The position numbers and the translations under genes were made by a program. Below the pieces are notes generated by a model that saw only the letters and a program-made list of their open reading frames with translations, ran no database searches and was not told the origin of the DNA. Shown here one piece after another: positions 32,092 to 35,951 of a stretch of 35,951 nt of DNA. This stretch comes from Psychroflexus sp. MES1-P1E (GTDB taxonomy: Bacteria > Bacteroidota > Bacteroidia > Flavobacteriales > Flavobacteriaceae), in the NCBI RefSeq assembly GCF_002836055.1, contig NZ_PJBS01000149.1, positions 1 through 35,951 on the forward strand, written 5' to 3'. Positions within the stretch are counted from its first letter, which is position 1. Each line of letters starts with the position of its first letter.

Positions 32092-33580
32092 CGATTTCAT
32101 TTTAAACCTTATAAAAAAGGAATTAAGCTTAACAGAGGATGAACTCGGTCTTGCTAAATATCTGAAAATCAAAATCTTCATCAAAGGAAAAATTGAAGAT
32201 CAAAGTATTCCTAGAGAAAGCAAGCTGCCTTCTACGAGAAAACTTTCTGAAATGTTGGGCGTTTCAAGAAGTACAACGGTGAAGGCCTTTGAGCTTTTAC
32301 TGATAGAAGGTAGCATAGACTCTAAACCAGGGTCTGGTTATTGGGTTAAAAAAATTGACGTGTCATATGCCAAAACAGAAAGAATAAGTCAACTCTCTAC
32401 TTATCCTGAAATTTCTAAACGTGGTAAACTCTTTTCAAAAAACGCAGGTCTAATTCATTCCACAGATGAAAAATTTGTAGCCTTTAGGCCAGGTTTACCT
32501 CCCTTGGATGTGTTCCCTATTAACCAATGGAAGAAAATTTCTGATGAATATTGGAGACGGGTAAAATTTTCATCTCTATCTTTTTCTGATTCCTCAGGTA
32601 TAGAGATTCTAAAAAAGAATGTTGCAAATTATTTAAATCTTGTTCGCGGTATTAAATGTGATTATCAACAAATTATCATAGTATCGGGTTCATTACAATC
32701 TTTATATTTAATTGGGAATGCTTTATTGAATCCAAAAGATACTATTGTGATGGAAAACCCAACATTTCCCAATGTGCAATCTATTTTTAAAAGTTTAGGA
32801 ACTAAAATTAATGAGCTTCCTTTAGATAACCAAGGCATTAAAATTAAAGATTATAAATCAAAAGGTAATACCTCCCCAAAACTTATTCACCTTACACCTT
32901 CAAATCATTATCCCACAGGCGTTAGGATGAGTATGCAGAGAAAGCTTGAAATCTTGGAATGGGCAAATAGTCATAAAGCAGTTATCATCGAAAATGACTA
33001 CGATCATGAGATCAGTAATTGGAAAGATAGACAAGAAGCCATTTTTAGTTTAGATCGAGAAAACCGAACCGTGTTTTTAGGTACGTTTAATAGATTGTTA
33101 CATCAATCTGTTCGTTTAGGTTATATGGTTGTCCCTTATTATTTATTGGATGTTATTAAGGCCTTACAAAAACACTCACATAGATTCGTTTCGCCTTCAA
33201 GTCAATTTATCATGAGCCAGTTTATTGAAAAAAATTACATTTATAACCATATCAAAAATGTTATCAACATAGCAGAAAAACGCCGCTCTATATTTATTGA
33301 TAATTTCAAAAAGTATATGCCATCTTCAGCAAAAATAATATATTCAGAAGCTCGAAGTTTACATCTTTTAGCAGAAATTCCAGACCACTTGTCTGATAGG
33401 ATTATAAAAGAAAACTTAAGCCTCTTAAATATTAATGTCCACCACTTCAGTAATTGTTTTATAAATAATGATAAACAAGGTCTTATTTTCGGGTACTCTT
33501 GTGTAAAACGTCCAGTGATAGAAAAAGCAATTCGTGAGCTTTCACACACTTATAAATCCTATGAAAAATCTAATCCCTAA
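32078..33580 (+). CDS. MocR-type GntR/aminotransferase-like regulator, Schiff-base Lys replaced by Arg
   Basis: A 500-aa fusion of an N-terminal GntR winged helix (about 25-95: PSTRKLSEMLGVSRSTTVKAF and GSGYWV) with a fold-type I aminotransferase-like domain (about 130-500). Recognisable PLP elements are TPSNHYPTG and NDYDHE, with Asp307 as the likely pyridine ligand. The Schiff-base Lys normally found in GTFSK of the family reads GTFNRL here, giving Arg339, so an internal aldimine cannot form at this position. It may bind PLP non-covalently, bind PLP adducts such as amino acid-PLP, or another ligand. It is divergent from the LTD operon and is the best candidate for its regulator. Confidence 0.9.
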   Translation: MHTSSDFILNLIKKELSLTEDELGLAKYLKIKIFIKGKIEDQSIPRESKLPSTRKLSEMLGVSRSTTVKAFELLLIEGSIDSKPGSGYWVKKIDVSYAKTERISQLSTYPEISKRGKLFSKNAGLIHSTDEKFVAFRPGLPPLDVFPINQWKKISDEYWRRVKFSSLSFSDSSGIEILKKNVANYLNLVRGIKCDYQQIIIVSGSLQSLYLIGNALLNPKDTIVMENPTFPNVQSIFKSLGTKINELPLDNQGIKIKDYKSKGNTSPKLIHLTPSNHYPTGVRMSMQRKLEILEWANSHKAVIIENDYDHEISNWKDRQEAIFSLDRENRTVFLGTFNRLLHQSVRLGYMVVPYYLLDVIKALQKHSHRFVSPSSQFIMSQFIEKNYIYNHIKNVINIAEKRRSIFIDNFKKYMPSSAKIIYSEARSLHLLAEIPDHLSDRIIKENLSLLNINVHHFSNCFINNDKQGLIFGYSCVKRPVIEKAIRELSHTYKSYEKSNP

Positions 33581-33610
33581 CACAAGTTGAAAATTACAGA
33601 ACAACTTGTG
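33581..33610 (+). terminator. Hairpin after the MocR gene
   Basis: CACAAGTTG (33581-33589) and CAACTTGTG (33602-33610) form a perfect 9-bp stem with a 12-base loop directly after the MocR stop codon. The bases after it are not T-rich, so it may act as a weak terminator. Confidence 0.45.
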
Positions 33611-33619
33611 AGGTATTTA

Positions 33620-33754
33620 ATGATGAACAGACCTTTTATTTTGCTCTAATTTTTCCTGCTCTTTACAGATTGTAATGACAATGAAGTTGACCTTCCATCA
33701 ATTCAGAAGAGCTTTTATGTTCTGGATCTTTCAATTTTACTAATACCAAATTAA
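33620..33754 (+). pseudogene. Remnant of a small lipoprotein gene
   Basis: An ATG at 33620 opens a frame reading MMNRPFILL, then TAA at 33647-33649, then FFLLFTDCNDNE, which looks like the rest of a signal peptide with a lipobox-like TDC, then VDLPSIQKSFYVLDLS. It stops inside the left arm of repeat copy C (33752-33754). A nonsense codon and truncation by the repeat suggest a dead, insertion-interrupted gene. The family is unknown. Confidence 0.4.
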
Positions 33755-33788
33755 ATCTATAATATCGCACAAATTTAATTTGGTATTA
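33741..33788. mobile_element. Dispersed inverted-repeat element, copy C (minimal palindrome)
   Basis: TAATACCAAATTAAAT (33741-33756) and ATTTAATTTGGTATTA (33773-33788) form a perfect 16-bp inverted repeat around 16 bases that include TATAATATCGCA. The left arm and loop match the ends of copies B and D. It looks like an internally deleted element in which the two ends meet. The rest of the 33581-34157 gap holds no other gene that I can support. Confidence 0.6.
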
Positions 33789-34157
33789 CTTGGTATAAGT
33801 AGACTTTTAGTTGCAAAAAAAATTAAAAACCCTGAAGTCAAAAATTGTTCATTTTGAACTTCAATGGTTATTGGGATTCCTTATCTTTTATTTAAATTGA
33901 ATCCAAAAAAGGACGAAACTAGTAAATAAAAGAAAAACGACACCACAATAAATTAGGGTGGTATAATAAATGAAAAGGCGTTATCTATGCTATACATTCC
34001 CTAAATAAAGTCTTATATCTTTTTTTATTATTCAGTTTTATATCGGTTCTGTTTGCAAAACACTACATTGTTTTTCTAGAGTTTCAATACCCCTATTTTA
34101 CAATTACACAGTGATAAATAATTAAGCATACACATCCCAAATTTCAGAAAAAAGCAA

Positions 34158-35825
34158 ATGACTGATATAGATATTGCACAAAAAGTTAAAGCGAATCACA
34201 TTAAAAAGATAGCTGAAAAATTAGACATCAAAGAAGCCCATTTAGAATATTATGGGAATGAAAAGGCTAAACTGCCCTTGGACTTGATAGATGAGGAGAA
34301 AGTTGATCATAGTAATCTTATCTTGGTTACGGCCATCACGCCTACCCCAGCAGGAGAGGGGAAAACAACGACTTCCATTGGCCTAAACGATGGATTGAAC
34401 CATATTGGCAAAAAGTCAGTTGTGGTCTTAAGAGAGCCAAGCCTTGGGCCTGTTTTTGGTATGAAAGGTGGAGCTACAGGGGGAGGCTGGAGTCAGGTTA
34501 TTCCTATGGTAGACATCAACTTACACTTTACAGGTGATTTTCATGCCATTGCTATGGCTAATAATTTACTTGCAGCACTCATTGATAACAATATACAAAA
34601 CAGAAGTAAAAACTTAGGCATAGACCCTCGCACTGTCATATGGAAACGCTGTATGGATATGAACGATCGCTCTCTTCGAAACATCGTTTCGTCCCTAGGG
34701 GGTAAAGCAGGTGGAATTCCTAGTGAGACAGGGTTTAACATTACAGCAGCTTCAGAAATTATGGCTATTCTATGTTTGTGCAAAAACTTAGAAAACTTAC
34801 AAGAGATGTGCTGTAACATCTATATTGGGGATACTTTTGAAGGTAAGGCAGTATATGCTAAAGACTTGAATGCTTCTGGAGCTATGGCTGTTTTATTAAA
34901 AGATGCCATCAAACCTAATCTGGTTCAGACACTTGAAGGAAATCCAGCGATTATACATGGAGGACCTTTTGCTAATATTGCTCAAGGAACCAACTCTATT
35001 ATCGCTACAAAAATGGGCATGAGCCTAGGAGATTATGTAGTTACTGAAGCTGGATTTGCAGCCGATTTAGGTGCTGAAAAGTTCTTGAATATAAAATGCA
35101 GAAAAGCCAATTTATCGCCCAAGGCTGTAGTAATCGTGGCAACAATAAGAGCACTCAAGTATCATGGAGGACTGCCACTGGACCGCTTAACGGAAGAAGA
35201 TCTAGAGGCCTTAGAAAAAGGAATCCCAAACTTGGAGAGGCATATAGAAAGCATTCAAAGCTTTGGGTTACCCATAGTTGTTTCTATAAACGCCTTTAAA
35301 AGTGATACCGAAGCTGAAAAAAACCTCATTTATGTGTATTGCAAAAAAATAGGAGTCCCCGTAGCTTTAAGCTATGGCTGGGCTGAAGGAGGGAAAGGCT
35401 GTATCGAATTAGCTGAAAAAGTAGTAGCTGCTGCTCAAACTTGTGAATCTAAGTTTATTCCTACTTATGAACTGGAAGATTCCTCCTTAACTAAAATAGA
35501 AAAAATTTGCAAAGGTATATATGGAGCTAATAATGTGGTGCTTACTGACAAAGCAAAAAAGCAATTGAACAAATTCGAGGGCTTAGGCTATGGTAAGCTA
35601 CCCATTTGTATGGCTAAAACCCAAAAAAGCTTGAGCGATAACGAAAAGTTACTAGGCCGTCCTAGAAATTTTGACATACACATCCGTGAGTTTGAAATAG
35701 CTGCAGGAGCTGGATTTATTATTCCAATTGCTGGTAACATACTAAGGATGCCTGGTTTGCCTTTGACCCCTTCATCTGAAAAGATTAAAATAGATGGAGA
35801 GGGAACAATCTCAGGGTTGTTTTGA
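34158..35825 (+). CDS. fhs: Formate-tetrahydrofolate ligase
   Basis: A 555-aa enzyme that makes 10-formyl-tetrahydrofolate from formate, ATP and THF in the cytoplasm, feeding one-carbon metabolism. The P-loop TPTPAGEGKTTTSIG is at residues 61-75, and the conserved block REPSLGPVFGMKGGATGGGW follows near residue 93. Other family segments include FTGDFHAI, EAGFAADLGAEKF and NAFKSDT. Length matches the family (about 555-560). The gene is monocistronic, with about 400 bases of AT-rich, gene-free sequence upstream. A hairpin and repeat copy D lie downstream. No regulatory motif was certain. Confidence 0.97.
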   Translation: MTDIDIAQKVKANHIKKIAEKLDIKEAHLEYYGNEKAKLPLDLIDEEKVDHSNLILVTAITPTPAGEGKTTTSIGLNDGLNHIGKKSVVVLREPSLGPVFGMKGGATGGGWSQVIPMVDINLHFTGDFHAIAMANNLLAALIDNNIQNRSKNLGIDPRTVIWKRCMDMNDRSLRNIVSSLGGKAGGIPSETGFNITAASEIMAILCLCKNLENLQEMCCNIYIGDTFEGKAVYAKDLNASGAMAVLLKDAIKPNLVQTLEGNPAIIHGGPFANIAQGTNSIIATKMGMSLGDYVVTEAGFAADLGAEKFLNIKCRKANLSPKAVVIVATIRALKYHGGLPLDRLTEEDLEALEKGIPNLERHIESIQSFGLPIVVSINAFKSDTEAEKNLIYVYCKKIGVPVALSYGWAEGGKGCIELAEKVVAAAQTCESKFIPTYELEDSSLTKIEKICKGIYGANNVVLTDKAKKQLNKFEGLGYGKLPICMAKTQKSLSDNEKLLGRPRNFDIHIREFEIAAGAGFIIPIAGNILRMPGLPLTPSSEKIKIDGEGTISGLF

Positions 35826-35836
35826 AAAAAAGAAAG

Positions 35837-35856
35837 ATCTGATTTAAAAATCAGAT
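35837..35856. terminator. Hairpin downstream of fhs
   Basis: ATCTGATTT (35837-35845) pairs with AAATCAGAT (35848-35856), giving a 9-bp stem and a two-base spacer about 11 bases after the fhs stop. The T-run is on the minus-strand side, so strong termination of fhs is uncertain. Confidence 0.45.
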
Positions 35857-35877
35857 AAAACTCTTGGTCAGGGACCA

Positions 35878-35951
35878 TACCAAATTAAACCTATAATGTC
35901 GCAATAAATCGTTTCTTTTTCGCCTGCTTTTTATCAAAAATAATTACCATA
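35878..35951. mobile_element. Dispersed inverted-repeat element, copy D (cut by window end)
   Basis: It begins TACCAAATTAAACCTATAAT and continues through GTCGCAATAAATCG to TTTTATCAAAAATAATTACC. It is the reverse complement of the right part of copy B, lacking about 27 bases present there. It lies about 50 bases after fhs and runs out of the window. Confidence 0.6.

Noticed and set aside
34068-34101. TTG and TATTTTAC upstream of fhs as a Bacteroidota promoter
   Set aside because: Spacing of 23 instead of about 19 and a poor -7 match; not convincing.
1-35951. CRISPR arrays, tRNA or rRNA genes, prophage or defence systems
   Set aside because: No repeat-spacer pattern, cloverleaf, rRNA sequence or characteristic defence or phage protein was seen on either strand.

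Overview
The window looks like chromosome from a low-GC member of the Flavobacteriaceae (Bacteroidota). The supporting features are a fused CcoN-CcoO oxidase subunit with a single-heme CcoP, C-terminal type IX secretion (T9SS) sorting domains, promoters with the Bacteroidota -7 element TAnnTTTG, and AT-rich spacers. The genus cannot be told from the sequence. No rRNA, tRNA, CRISPR array or intact transposase was seen.

Region 1 (1-2700, minus strand) holds a tightly overlapping trio: a secreted alpha/beta hydrolase, an ECF sigma factor, and a four-helix membrane protein that may be its regulator. A lone membrane protein lies upstream.

Region 2 (3149-15375) is a microaerobic respiration block. 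hemN (plus strand) makes heme without oxygen. The minus-strand genes are ccoS, ccoNO, ccoQ, ccoP, a cupin, ccoG, a 42-aa cysteine-rich protein, ccoH, a TauE/SafE-like membrane protein and a 59-aa membrane protein. ccoI (copper P-type ATPase) is upstream with its own promoter. Three promoters (hemN, ccoS operon, ccoI) carry FNR-type boxes (TGAY-N4-RTCA), each centred exactly 29 nt upstream of the first base of a -7 element. The two ORFs of 59 and 42 aa are easily missed.

Region 3 (15368-18157) is a zone of decay. The Crp/Fnr gene next to ccoI has a frameshift, and its DNA-binding helix-turn-helix has been replaced by the C-terminal third of a sugar MFS permease, which itself carries two nonsense codons. 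An intact-looking ROK sugar kinase follows. After it come a broken exo-rhamnogalacturonan-lyase-like (YetA/PcRGLX) gene and a broken, oppositely oriented four-helix-bundle sensor gene.

Region 4 (18449-33580) has a YitT membrane protein and then a long minus-strand series read from 31991 down to 19628. In transcription order this is a T9SS-secreted lamin-tail-domain (LTD) protein, an LTD lipoprotein, a DcuC-like dicarboxylate carrier, isoaspartyl dipeptidase (IadA), a porin, an M14 carboxypeptidase, a second porin, a T9SS-secreted esterase-like protein and a DASS-family carrier. A divergent MocR-type regulator sits at its head and has Arg where the PLP-binding Lys is expected. I infer a peptide, isoaspartyl-dipeptide and dicarboxylate scavenging pathway.

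Region 5 (33581-35951) holds a dead lipoprotein remnant and fhs (formate-tetrahydrofolate ligase). A dispersed inverted-repeat element with end sequence TACCAAATTAAAT occurs at 1-36, 19333-19542, 33741-33788 and 35878-35951 and looks like a non-autonomous mobile element.
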